Positions 50,675 to 59,377 of a stretch of DNA of 64,000 bases are shown here, one piece after another. The notes beneath the pieces were generated by a model. The model ran no database searches. It was not told where the DNA came from and saw nothing but the letters and a program-made list of their open reading frames with translations. Position 1 is the stretch's first letter. The number at the start of each line of letters is the position of its first letter. The stretch comes from Nitrospira sp. ST-bin5 (GTDB taxonomy: Bacteria; Nitrospirota; Nitrospiria; Nitrospirales; Nitrospiraceae), in contig MSXN01000003.1 of assembly GCA_002083555.1 (NCBI GenBank), positions 222,346 to 286,345 of the forward strand, written 5' to 3'. The position numbers were made by a program, and so were the translations under genes.

Positions 50675-52318
50675 CTAAATGCTGAGCGTGTCCACTTTCT
50701 TCCCTTGATTCAGCAGATCAAATACGACCTTGGTTCCAACGAAGGCCGTGAACAGATTGATCGCGATCCCCAAGCACAACGTCACGGCGAATCCTTTAAT
50801 CGGACCGGTGCCGAACAAGAACAGCGCCACGCCCGTGATCAACGTCGTCACGTGCGCGTCGATGATCGTGAGCAGCGCCTTGTCATAGCCGCCGTCCACC
50901 GCCAGGCGCACGGCTTTTCCTGCACGCAATTCTTCGCGAATGCGCTCGAAGATCAGCACATTGGAGTCCACGCCCATGCCGATGGTCAGCACAATGCCCG
51001 CGATGCCCGGTAACGTCAGCGTGGCGTTCAGGGCCGAAAGCGCTCCAAGCAAACAGATCAGGTTGAGCAAGAGCGCGAAATCAGCGATCACTCCGGACAA
51101 GCGGTAATACACGATCATAAATACCACCACCAGCAGTCCGGCGATGAAGGTGGATTTCATACCCTGATCGATAGAATCCTGTCCAAGCGACGGCCCGACG
51201 GTGAGGTCTTGAATGATCTTCAATGGAGCCGGCAATGCGCCGGCGCGAAGGACGATGGCCAAATCGTTGGCCTCCTGCGTGGTGAACGTCCCGGTGATCT
51301 GAGCCCGTCCGCCGGAGATCCGGTCCTGAATCACCGGCGCGGAATAGATCGTGTTGTCGAGCACGACGGCCATGCGCTTCTTGATGTTCTCACCGGTGAT
51401 CCGCTCAAACTCCCGACCGCCTTTGCCGTCAAAGGTAATAGAGACATAGGGGTCGTTGAACTCTCCGATGGAGACCCGCGCGTCGCTCAAGACATCGCCT
51501 GTCAGCATCACCCTTTTCTTCACGAGGTACGGCGTCCGGAATTCCCGGCCGGTGTCTTTGTCGACTTGGTGCTCGAACAGGATCTGATCGCCCTCCGGCA
51601 CCTTGCCCTGGAACTGCGCCAATACTTCGGCCTCTTTTTCCTTCGGGATGCGGGCAGGGAAATCCATCTTCATCTGATTGTCTTCGTCGAGCATCTTGAA
51701 CTCGAGCAAGGCGGTTTCCTTGATGAGATCCTTCGCCCGTTTCGGCTCTTTGACACCCGGCAATTGCACGACAATCTGTTTCAATCCCTGACGCTGTACC
51801 AGCGGCTCGGACACGCCGAACTGGTCGATCCGGTTCCGAATCGTTTCGAGCGCCTGATTGATCGCCGAATCCTTGATCCGCTTGATCTCCGTCTCGCGCA
51901 ACTCCCAGACAAGACTGTTGGCCGACCCCGTGGCATCCACTTCAAAGAACGTGGGATACTCATCCACGAGCTTCTGGATCTGCGCTTTCAGTTCGGCGTT
52001 GGCAAACTGAATAGTGACCTGATTCGCGGCGGTCCGTTTCACCGATTCAGCCGGCAGCTTCTTGTCGACCAAGACATCCTGCAACGATGCGACCGACCGC
52101 TCGACGGCGATTTCGACCGCCCGGTCTTCATCGACCTCCATCACCATGTGAATGCCGCCCTGGAGATCCAACCCCAGCGTAATGCCCTTATCCGGCAGAA
52201 TCTTCCGCGCCCAGTCGGGCAAGGCCAGATACAACGGCTTGTACGACGGCAGGAAGAACACCACCGACAGCACAACCACCAGTGCAAGCAATGCAAACCG
52301 TCCACCAACTTTTTTCAT
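50675..52318 (-). CDS. secD: Protein translocase subunit SecD
   Basis: The 547-residue product has an N-terminal TM, the P1 head (ITLGLDLQGGIHMVMEVD, RIDQFGVSEPLVQRQG, IVVQLPG) and a C-terminal six-helix RND-like part with GMKSTFIAGLLVVVFMIVYY and GMGVDSNVLIFERIREEL. The ATG at 52318 starts at MKKVGGRFALLALVV. secD lies 55 bases upstream of secF. It is followed on the upstream side by a copy of the dispersed repeat. Confidence 0.95.
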   Translation of the reverse strand: MKKVGGRFALLALVVVLSVVFFLPSYKPLYLALPDWARKILPDKGITLGLDLQGGIHMVMEVDEDRAVEIAVERSVASLQDVLVDKKLPAESVKRTAANQVTIQFANAELKAQIQKLVDEYPTFFEVDATGSANSLVWELRETEIKRIKDSAINQALETIRNRIDQFGVSEPLVQRQGLKQIVVQLPGVKEPKRAKDLIKETALLEFKMLDEDNQMKMDFPARIPKEKEAEVLAQFQGKVPEGDQILFEHQVDKDTGREFRTPYLVKKRVMLTGDVLSDARVSIGEFNDPYVSITFDGKGGREFERITGENIKKRMAVVLDNTIYSAPVIQDRISGGRAQITGTFTTQEANDLAIVLRAGALPAPLKIIQDLTVGPSLGQDSIDQGMKSTFIAGLLVVVFMIVYYRLSGVIADFALLLNLICLLGALSALNATLTLPGIAGIVLTIGMGVDSNVLIFERIREELRAGKAVRLAVDGGYDKALLTIIDAHVTTLITGVALFLFGTGPIKGFAVTLCLGIAINLFTAFVGTKVVFDLLNQGKKVDTLSI

Positions 52319-52340
52319 GTCTCTGCCACCCTCTCTTGCA

Positions 52341-52459
52341 GAATGCTGAAACAACCCGCCAGCGTCGTTCTCGCCGCGCTCAGAGGCTCACCGTACCGCC
52401 GCGTACGCCTCGCCTGTTCGCTTGCTGCGGCCTTGCCGGGCAGCCTGTTTGAGCATTCT
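52341..52459. repeat. Dispersed inverted-repeat element, copy 4 (reverse orientation)
   Basis: Reverse-complemented, it reads TGCCCGGCAAGGCCGCAGC, GTGAGCCTCTGAGC and GGCGAGAACGACGCTGGC, matching copies at 6943 and 41811 in the same order. The ends GAATGCTGAAACAACCCG and CAGGCTGTTTGAGCATTC pair imperfectly (14 of 18). It separates secD from yajC, inside an otherwise compact operon. Confidence 0.75.
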
Positions 52460-52480
52460 CGTGTGATTAACGTCGTCCGG

Positions 52481-52819
52481 CTACTCTTTGTCGTCGTCTT
52501 CCGCCCGTATTTTCGCGATATGCTCTTTCTGAATCTTGACCTTGGTATTGTCGGCAATCTGCAGCGTCACCGTCTCTTTGCCGAGATTCGTAATGGTCCC
52601 CCAGAAGCCCGATGCCGTGATGACCTTATCCCCCTTCTTCAGATCGTCGAGCATCGCCTTTTGCTGCTTTTGCCGCTTCTGCTGCGGCAGAATCAGCAGG
52701 AAATAGAAAATCACAAAGATCAGGACAAACGGCACCAACGAGAGCAGCGAACTCGATGTACTCCCGCCGCCCCCGGGCCCCTCAGCCCACGCCACCGACG
52801 CCATCGCGACCATCATCAT
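52481..52819 (-). CDS. yajC: Preprotein translocase subunit YajC
   Basis: The 112-residue product has one membrane helix (SLLSLVPFVLIFVIFYFLLILPQ is its core region) and the YajC body RQKQQKAMLDDLKKGDKVI, ASGFWGTITNLGKETVTLQI and an acidic tail. It associates with SecDF and AcrB-like pumps. It is encoded between tgt and secD on the same strand, the standard order. Confidence 0.93.
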   Translation of the reverse strand: MMMVAMASVAWAEGPGGGGSTSSSLLSLVPFVLIFVIFYFLLILPQQKRQKQQKAMLDDLKKGDKVITASGFWGTITNLGKETVTLQIADNTKVKIQKEHIAKIRAEDDDKE

Positions 52820-52838
52820 AACTCTAGCTCCCCTTACG

Positions 52839-54005
52839 CTAGTCGAGGCCGGCCCGCGGTTCCTGCGCGGCGATTGCTGTCTCGCCGCCGGTCCGCTCGG
52901 CTTCCGCCCGCGCGCGATAAAACTCCTCGCGCATTGTGAGAAAAGTCCCCCGCTCGATCGACGAGCGCACTCGTTGCATCAGATCAGCAAAGTACCAAAG
53001 ATTGTGGATCGTATTCAGTCGCGCTCCGAGCATTTCCTTCACGTTGAAGAGGTGATGCAGATAGGCTCGCGAATAGCGCTTGCATACCGAACAGCCGCAG
53101 TCCGGATCAATCGGCCGTTCGTCCCGTTTGAATTGCGCCTGTTTGATGGATACACGTCCGAACCCCGTGAAGAGCCATCCGGTGCGCCCATGGCGGGACG
53201 GCACCACACAATCAAACATATCGACCCCGCGAGCCACGCCTTCGATGAGATCCTCCGGAAGGCCCACCCCCATCAGATAGCGAGGCTTTGCTTCCGGCAA
53301 TTCCGGAGCGGTCACGTCCAACATCGCATACATGTCGGCTTTGCTCTCTCCGACGGAGAGTCCGCCGATGGCATAGCCTTCAAAATCCAGCGCCACCAGC
53401 TCCTGAGCCGACTGTCTCCTGAGATCGGCTTCCAGCCCGCCCTGGACAATGCCGAAGAGCGCCTGATCGTTCCGACGCCGGCTCGCCTGACAGCGTTTCG
53501 CCCACGACGTCGTCCGCCGCAACCCCTCCAGAATCGCCGCGCGCGACGCCGGCAGGGCCACACATTGATCGAACGCCATGATGATATCGGCGCCGAGCGC
53601 CTCTTCGATTTCGATCGCCGTTTCGGGCGTGATGAAATGCGTCGAGCCGTCGATGTGCGACTGAAACGTCACACCCTCATCGGTGATCTTGCAGAGCTTC
53701 GCCAAGCTGAAAATCTGAAACCCGCCGCTATCGGTCAGAATCGCGCCAGGCCATCCGGTAAATGCGTGCAACCCGCCCAACTCCGCCACAATTTTGTGCC
53801 CGGGCCGCAAGTAAAGATGGTAGGCGTTGTTCAGCATGAGCCTGAACCCAAGATCGTGCAGATCCTCCGGCTCCAGCCCCTTCACCGGCCCCAACGACCC
53901 CACCGGCATGAACGTAGGCGTGTCAATGACGGCCCGGGCAGTACGGAGCTGTCCCAGCCGCCCCTTGGTCTGTCGATCCTGCTGTCTTATAGTAAACTGC
54001 ATCAT
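52839..54005 (-). CDS. tgt: Queuine tRNA-ribosyltransferase
   Basis: The 388-residue product has the bacterial TGT features: MLNNAYHLYLRPG, the substrate-binding ILTDSGGFQIFSL, catalytic Asp in the VVPSRHGRTG region, and the zinc site CGCSVCKRYSRAYLHHLF. It exchanges guanine 34 of tRNAs with GUN anticodons for preQ1. Other preQ1 genes are absent here. It lies 17 bases after argS and 19 bases before yajC. Confidence 0.95.
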   Translation of the reverse strand: MMQFTIRQQDRQTKGRLGQLRTARAVIDTPTFMPVGSLGPVKGLEPEDLHDLGFRLMLNNAYHLYLRPGHKIVAELGGLHAFTGWPGAILTDSGGFQIFSLAKLCKITDEGVTFQSHIDGSTHFITPETAIEIEEALGADIIMAFDQCVALPASRAAILEGLRRTTSWAKRCQASRRRNDQALFGIVQGGLEADLRRQSAQELVALDFEGYAIGGLSVGESKADMYAMLDVTAPELPEAKPRYLMGVGLPEDLIEGVARGVDMFDCVVPSRHGRTGWLFTGFGRVSIKQAQFKRDERPIDPDCGCSVCKRYSRAYLHHLFNVKEMLGARLNTIHNLWYFADLMQRVRSSIERGTFLTMREEFYRARAEAERTGGETAIAAQEPRAGLD

Positions 54006-54022
54006 CGTGCGAATACGTTCCG

Positions 54023-55747
54023 TTACATCTGCTCGGGAGCTGAAATCCCCAAGACGGTCAATCCGTTTTTCACGACCTGCTGTACAGCCCGCATCAACAC
54101 CAACCGAGCTGCCGTCGTCTTAGGAGATATCTCTTCCGCCACGGGCGCGTCGCCGGTCTCCAGATCGGCCGCCGGAGGAAGAATCCGATGCTTGTTGTAA
54201 AAAGTGTGCAGCAGGGCCGCGAGCTGCTGAAGATAGTAGGTCAGGCGATGGGGCTCAAACGCCAGCGCGCTCGACTCCAACACTTCAGGAAACATCGAGA
54301 GTTTCCGGATCAAGGCGAGCTCGTCGGGATCGGTCAGCACCGTCAGATCGGCTTCCGCCGCCGTCGGGCAGGCAATTCCACGCGCCGCGGCCACCCGCCA
54401 GAGGCTCGCAATCCTGGCGTAGACATACTGCACGTAATAGACGGGGTTGTCCGAGGACCGCTGCTTGGCCAACTCCAAGTCAAAATCCAAATGCGTGTTC
54501 GAATCCCGCATGAGAAAGAAGAACATGGCGGCATCGACACCCACCTCGTCGATCACCTCGCGCATCGTAATGAATTCGCCGGAGCGTTTCGACATTTTGA
54601 CTTCGGCGCCGCCTCGCAACAACTTCACGAGTTGTACCAGCACGACCTGCAGCCGCTCTTTCGGATGCCCGTAGGCCTGAATGACCCCCTGCATGCGCGG
54701 GATATATCCGTGGTGATCGGCGCCCCAGACATCGATCAACAGGTCATAGCCCCGCTGGAGCTTGTCGCGATGGTACGCGATGTCGGAAGCGAGGTAGGTA
54801 CATTCGCCGTCCTTTTTGCGGACGACACGATCCTTTTCATCGCCGAATCGGGACGAGCGAAACCACCAGGCCCCGTCTTCCTCAAACAACAAGTCCTGAC
54901 TTTTCAGCTCTGCGAAGGCCCGTTCGACGGCGCCGGACTCAATGAGCGAGGCCTCGCTGAACCAGGACTCAAACTCAATGCCTAACGTCGACAGATCTTC
55001 ACGAATGCGCTGAAGCAGGGCCCGATAGGCCAGATCACGACAACGTTGCTCGGCCTCCGCCGGAGACAGCGTCGCCAGCGTCGCCCCGTCTGAGGCCTGA
55101 ATCTGCTCGGCCGCAAGACGGATATACTCGCCGTGGTAACCGTCTTCCGGAAACGTGGCAGACTTTCCCGCCAGCTCCTGCAACCGTGCATACACAGAGG
55201 CACCCAGGAGTTTCATCTGCCGGCCGGCGTCATTGATGTAGTATTCGCTGACCACGTCGTATCCGACCGCTCTCAGCAGCCGTGCCAACGCCTGACCAAC
55301 CGCGGCGCCTCGCCCATGCCCCACATGAAGCGGCCCGGTGGGATTGGCACTGACATATTCGACCAACACGCGCTTCCCGACTCCGACCACCGACGTGCCA
55401 TAGGCCGCGCCTTTTCGCTCGATGTCCCGCAAGACTTCTAGCCAGATGGCAGGCTTCACAGTCAGGTTGAGAAATCCTGGCCGGACGATCTCCACTCGCT
55501 CGAACAATTGATCACGGGTCAACAGATTCTCAGCAATGATTTGGGCAATGTCATGGGGTGCGCGTTTCTCTGAGGCAGCAAGAGACATGGCAACGGTGGT
55601 GGCAAGGTCGCCCCACTCCGGACGCTTGGGAGCATCCAGGGTAACGGTAGGCCAGGACTCGATCTTCAATTGTCCCTTCGCCTTTGCGTCAGAGAGAGCT
55701 CCTTGGACCGCACTCGCCACCTGTTCCTGCACAAGCCCCTGCGTCAC
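54023..55747 (-). CDS. argS: Arginyl-tRNA synthetase
   Basis: The 574-residue product has class I motifs: SANPTGPLHVGHGRGAA (HIGH) and KMSKRSGEFITM (KMSKS), with the N-terminal Add-1 domain and a C-terminal DALR anticodon-binding domain (LTYYLQQLAALLHTFYN). GTG at 55747 is preferred because AGGAG lies five bases upstream; the ATG 13 codons earlier has no binding site and adds the non-conserved FFSFFSKDLGDF. A clear promoter precedes the gene. Confidence 0.95.
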   Translation of the reverse strand: MTQGLVQEQVASAVQGALSDAKAKGQLKIESWPTVTLDAPKRPEWGDLATTVAMSLAASEKRAPHDIAQIIAENLLTRDQLFERVEIVRPGFLNLTVKPAIWLEVLRDIERKGAAYGTSVVGVGKRVLVEYVSANPTGPLHVGHGRGAAVGQALARLLRAVGYDVVSEYYINDAGRQMKLLGASVYARLQELAGKSATFPEDGYHGEYIRLAAEQIQASDGATLATLSPAEAEQRCRDLAYRALLQRIREDLSTLGIEFESWFSEASLIESGAVERAFAELKSQDLLFEEDGAWWFRSSRFGDEKDRVVRKKDGECTYLASDIAYHRDKLQRGYDLLIDVWGADHHGYIPRMQGVIQAYGHPKERLQVVLVQLVKLLRGGAEVKMSKRSGEFITMREVIDEVGVDAAMFFFLMRDSNTHLDFDLELAKQRSSDNPVYYVQYVYARIASLWRVAAARGIACPTAAEADLTVLTDPDELALIRKLSMFPEVLESSALAFEPHRLTYYLQQLAALLHTFYNKHRILPPAADLETGDAPVAEEISPKTTAARLVLMRAVQQVVKNGLTVLGISAPEQM

Positions 55748-55792
55748 AAAATCTCCTAAGTCCTTAGAGAAGAAAGAGAAAAACAATTTTGC

Positions 55793-55821
55793 ACTGTAGC
55801 ATATGGTACATAGTGTGACAA
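55793..55821 (-). promoter_or_regulatory. Promoter of argS
   Basis: On the minus strand TTGTCA (55816-55821), 17 bases, TACAGT (55793-55798). The predicted start of transcription lies about 40 bases before the GTG of argS, so argS, tgt and yajC-secDF may start from here. Confidence 0.6.
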
Positions 55822-55830
55822 GGTGAGCCG

Positions 55831-56844
55831 TCAGGAATTTGTTACCCGCCGGTAGCGGAAATCGATAGCATTAAGCGCCTCGAAGACGTTATCCGAATTC
55901 ACATTCAGGCAAGACTTTTCCGTGCAGGCACGCACAGCATCCCAGTCCGCGCACGTGCAGCGTCCTCCCCTCACAACAGTCACATGCGCCCCGCGAGGAG
56001 CCCATCGTTGCTCATCGGTTGGCCCAAACATCGCCACTGTCGGCACACCCAGCAGAGCAGCCAGGTGAGTCACGCCGGAATCGTGGCCGATATACCCCTG
56101 CGCCTGCGCCAGGATCGCGGCGAGCATCGTGATGGACGGAGGGCGAAGCATCAACACTCCCGGAAGACCCAGCGCCAGGATGGCGGACTCGGCTTGCTCA
56201 TCAGCAGGCCCTAGCACCATCACAGGAATGAGCCGCCTCGCCTGACATCCCCGAATAAGCATGCCCCACGTCTCCGCTCGCACACACTTATGCGTGCTTC
56301 CGCTTCCCGGGTGACACATGATCAGAGGCGCCGTTTGCTCGATCCCGACGGCACGAAGTGCGTCCATCCCTGCCTGCAGCACCTGATCAGGAAGACGGAG
56401 ACGGATGGAAGGGTTCGCACCGACCGGAAATTTCCCCTTTAGTGTCTCCAGAAACCGATCGCTTTGGTGATGCCCTCCGGCATCAGCCGGCGATTGCAAC
56501 ATCACACGTGGAACTCCCAACTCCTGTAGCCCACGCCGGATCGAACCATCCCGATCACTCAGCCATCCAACCACAAGATCGCATCGCCTCAAGAGATCAT
56601 GCGGTATATCTGAAATTTGCACCCTTCCGGAAAACAGCGCGCTGAACCGGCTTGATTCGATCGGCAACGATTGATCGATCACCCCGCACTGACCCAGTAG
56701 ATGCCCTACGTCAGACCCCGCGAGCAGGATCATCTTGTGTTGCGGGAAGGCGCTCCGCAGAACGGCCATTGCACCAATCGACAGCAGCACATCGCCCAAT
56801 CCACCGGGATGAATTACCACAATAGTGCGCTGGGAGCCTGGCAT
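55831..56844 (-). CDS. Glycosyltransferase family 9 (ADP-heptose:LPS heptosyltransferase-like)
   Basis: The 337-residue product has the GT9 motifs: RTIVVIHPGGLGDVLLSIGAM (nucleotide-binding start), IMCHPGSGSTHKCVRAETW and YIGHDSGVTHLAALLGVPTVAMFGPTDEQRW. Enzymes of this type add heptose to the inner core of lipopolysaccharide. No other LPS genes are nearby. It lies two bases after mobA on the same strand. Confidence 0.9.
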   Translation of the reverse strand: MPGSQRTIVVIHPGGLGDVLLSIGAMAVLRSAFPQHKMILLAGSDVGHLLGQCGVIDQSLPIESSRFSALFSGRVQISDIPHDLLRRCDLVVGWLSDRDGSIRRGLQELGVPRVMLQSPADAGGHHQSDRFLETLKGKFPVGANPSIRLRLPDQVLQAGMDALRAVGIEQTAPLIMCHPGSGSTHKCVRAETWGMLIRGCQARRLIPVMVLGPADEQAESAILALGLPGVLMLRPPSITMLAAILAQAQGYIGHDSGVTHLAALLGVPTVAMFGPTDEQRWAPRGAHVTVVRGGRCTCADWDAVRACTEKSCLNVNSDNVFEALNAIDFRYRRVTNS

Positions 56845-56846
56845 TT

Positions 56847-57455
56847 TTAAGTGAATGAACGGTCACGAAGTGCGGCTCTCGCCGCTTCGAGATCTACCGG
56901 CGTGTTCACATTCTGAAACGATCGGGCGAGTGCATCCCGTTCGCCCCATTCAGCGGGCAAAACGACGGTGGTGTGGAGCGATGGCTCCGAGATGATATGC
57001 TGGATCTTTAGCTCACGCATGGTGGCCATGCGCTCAAGGACAGGCAATGCCCGCTTACTATAGAGCGCATGAAGAGGCTGCAGCCCAGTCGGCAACCGGG
57101 CCATCACGATATCGGCTGCGGGATCGCGGGCAACAAACCAGCGGATCATGTCGGGATTCAGAAACGGCATATCGCACGCCACGACAAAGACACGTGACCC
57201 GGCAGCTTTTGCCAAACCAGTGTAGAGGCCTCCGAGACTCCCGCAATCTGCAATGAGATCTCTGTGAACTATGCATCCAGAGACGGTGAGTGGCGGACTA
57301 TCCTGCGCAATAATCACCAGTACTTCAGAGAATAGCTTGGCCATGACCGAAGTCGTTCGCGTCAGTAACGTCTCCTCTCCAACCAGGAGGAAACGCTTAT
57401 CCTCCCCCATCCGCCGACTCTTGCCGCCAGCCAGTACGACTCCCGTGACATTCAT
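56847..57455 (-). CDS. mobA: Molybdenum cofactor guanylyltransferase
   Basis: The 202-residue product starts VTGVVLAGGKSRRMGEDKRF (nucleotidyltransferase loop) with RSLGGLYTGL-like GSLGGLYTGLAKA, FVVACDMPFLNPDM and VMARLPTGLQPLHALYS. MobA joins GMP to molybdopterin to make the bis-MGD cofactor of DMSO-reductase-family enzymes, which is what a nitrite oxidoreductase needs. It lies after the terminator of the bd-like oxidase operon. Confidence 0.9.
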   Translation of the reverse strand: MNVTGVVLAGGKSRRMGEDKRFLLVGEETLLTRTTSVMAKLFSEVLVIIAQDSPPLTVSGCIVHRDLIADCGSLGGLYTGLAKAAGSRVFVVACDMPFLNPDMIRWFVARDPAADIVMARLPTGLQPLHALYSKRALPVLERMATMRELKIQHIISEPSLHTTVVLPAEWGERDALARSFQNVNTPVDLEAARAALRDRSFT

Positions 57456-57486
57456 ACAGATCTACCGCTTCATGGCGTAAAAACAC

Positions 57487-57514
57487 GAAGGGGGTGGGTT
57501 TCCCCACCCCCTTC
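57487..57514 (-). terminator. Terminator of the bd-like oxidase operon
   Basis: On the minus strand GAAGGGGGTGGG and CCCACCCCCTTC form a perfect 12-bp stem with a GAAA-type loop, followed by GTGTTTTT. It is 35 bases after the stop of the diheme gamma-domain cytochrome. Confidence 0.85.
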
Positions 57515-57548
57515 ATTCGCTGCTCAGCCACTCACGTACAGAGTGCGC

Positions 57549-59327
57549 TTAGAGCGTCTTGCCCTTCCGCTTGTTTGCGCGGCGCGTCAGGACCCATGCT
57601 TCCAACAGCACGATTCCGCCGGCAATGACGAACGGATAGATATACACTTCACGGGGCGTCGGCGGCTGCATGAACGTGTAGTAGAAAGCCGAGACGGCCA
57701 TCTTGCGTCCTGCATCACCGTTATGACCATCCCAGGCAAAGAACACGGTCGGGATGTATTTCCCCATTTCGAACAGCGTGTCCTCGTCATAATCCTGGTC
57801 CTTCTTATTCCCGACTGGACGCTGAATCATGACGTACCAACGACCGTTCTTCCATTCAGACTTGAGAACCTTCAGATTCTCTTCATAGCTATCGCGTTCT
57901 TCGAAATCCTTATCCCAACCGGTTCCCTTGAAGGCCCGGAGAGATCCGTCCGCTTCCCACTTCACAATATCCACGGGATATTGCTCATTGCTTCCAAAGA
58001 GGTACCGCGGCTTAATCGGAGCAGGAAGATCCTGCCACTTGACCGGCGTTTCGATTGCGACCGCGTCATTGTAGACCGCGTAATTGTTTTGATGCGCGGC
58101 AATGGATCCTTCTTCACCCGTCTTCGGATCCTGCTCCTTCACATCGATATTTACCTGAGTCGGAGCCCAGGGCAATTTCCCTTCGGCCACACTCTTGGTA
58201 CGATCGTCCCACTCGATCAAATACACAATCGACTTTTCGTTATACAGCGAACGAACCCAGAGATCATCGATCCGGTTCACGAAGTTACGCGGCTTATGCG
58301 TGATCTGACCACCCATGGCGATTAGTCGCTTCTGGGTTTTCTGCCAGGCTTCGTTCTCCATATCCATTGGAATTTCACCTTCCACTGGATTCGATGGAAG
58401 CACGAAGTTGACCTTCGGCTTATCCGTCTGAGGATCAATTGACAGCGGATTCCCTTCCTGGTCTCTTTCGCACAATGAATTCACGAAGTTGGCAATGTCC
58501 CAACGATCGTCGATGCTGGTGCTGTCGGCAAACGACGGCATCGGCGTACCATTGACTCCGGTCGAGAATGTCCGGAAAATGTTTTTCACATTGTACGGAT
58601 CCTGCCGGCTTCCACGGAAGTTCCAGCACTTGTGCCAATTGGCTGGCTGAATCGAAAAACCCCAGTCATCCTTTAGATTGAAGGCGTTACCATCGCCACG
58701 GCCTTCCATGCCATGACATTCCACGCACTTCTTTTCAACGATCAGCTCAGATCCTCTCTTCTTGCTTTCCTCTGTCGCCTCTTTTGGCTTCAAATCGGCC
58801 AGCTGAAGAATCGTCTGGGATTCCGACTGCTTATCGGTGAATTTCCGATCCTTCACCAACTGCGTAGTAACGAAGGACAAGACCTGAAGGCGTTGTTCTT
58901 CGGTCAAGATACCTTCCCATGAAGGCATTGCAGAACCTGGCAAGCCATGGGTCACCGTCTCATAAAGGTCGTTTTGCCCTGGGGTCGGCTTCTTGGCATC
59001 AAACAACGGCAATTCACCGCTGGCAGTATGCCGGATCTTGAAAGTCCCCTGGTTGAAGTTGCGGGGACGCGGCCAGAGTCGGTCGGCGCCTGGCCCGTCG
59101 CCGGCTCCATCGACTCCATGACACCACACGCACTTGGTAAAATAGACGCGCTTCCCGGCTTCGATCATATCTGCAGCCGGCTCCGGCGCCAACTCACCCT
59201 TCTTAAACCCTTGCGGAACTTCTTCAGCAGATGCCGTGAGGACCAAAGGGCCGGCAGAGAAAAGCGCCAGTCCAAAGGCCGAGGCAAGGACGATCCCTGC
59301 TTTTTTGCCCATCGACGTATTCATCAT
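57549..59327 (-). CDS. Diheme cytochrome c with C-terminal gamma-subunit-like domain and membrane anchor
   Basis: The 592-residue product has a signal peptide (KKAGIVLASAFGLALFSAG), two cytochrome c domains (CVWCHGVDGAGDG at about residue 67 and CVECHGMEGRGDGN at about 205), then a domain related to NXR/EBDH gamma subunits (PVEGEIPMDMENEAW, FVNRIDDLWVRSLYNEKSIVYLIEWDD), and a C-terminal TM (PFVIAGGIVLLEAWVL). The Met and Lys thought to bind heme b in nxrC are not conserved here (YLFGSNEQ, WYVMIQRP). It ends the bd-like oxidase operon and could be its electron donor. GAGG six bases before the ATG favours 59327. Confidence 0.85.
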   Translation of the reverse strand: MMNTSMGKKAGIVLASAFGLALFSAGPLVLTASAEEVPQGFKKGELAPEPAADMIEAGKRVYFTKCVWCHGVDGAGDGPGADRLWPRPRNFNQGTFKIRHTASGELPLFDAKKPTPGQNDLYETVTHGLPGSAMPSWEGILTEEQRLQVLSFVTTQLVKDRKFTDKQSESQTILQLADLKPKEATEESKKRGSELIVEKKCVECHGMEGRGDGNAFNLKDDWGFSIQPANWHKCWNFRGSRQDPYNVKNIFRTFSTGVNGTPMPSFADSTSIDDRWDIANFVNSLCERDQEGNPLSIDPQTDKPKVNFVLPSNPVEGEIPMDMENEAWQKTQKRLIAMGGQITHKPRNFVNRIDDLWVRSLYNEKSIVYLIEWDDRTKSVAEGKLPWAPTQVNIDVKEQDPKTGEEGSIAAHQNNYAVYNDAVAIETPVKWQDLPAPIKPRYLFGSNEQYPVDIVKWEADGSLRAFKGTGWDKDFEERDSYEENLKVLKSEWKNGRWYVMIQRPVGNKKDQDYDEDTLFEMGKYIPTVFFAWDGHNGDAGRKMAVSAFYYTFMQPPTPREVYIYPFVIAGGIVLLEAWVLTRRANKRKGKTL

Positions 59328-59377
59328 TTTTTTCCTCATGTCGTAATCCAGGGTTATCCGCTATGCCAGAGGACTGC

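Noticed and set aside
51209..52939. 576-codon open frame on the plus strand
   Set aside because: Antisense to secD and yajC; composition is typical of a mirrored frame.
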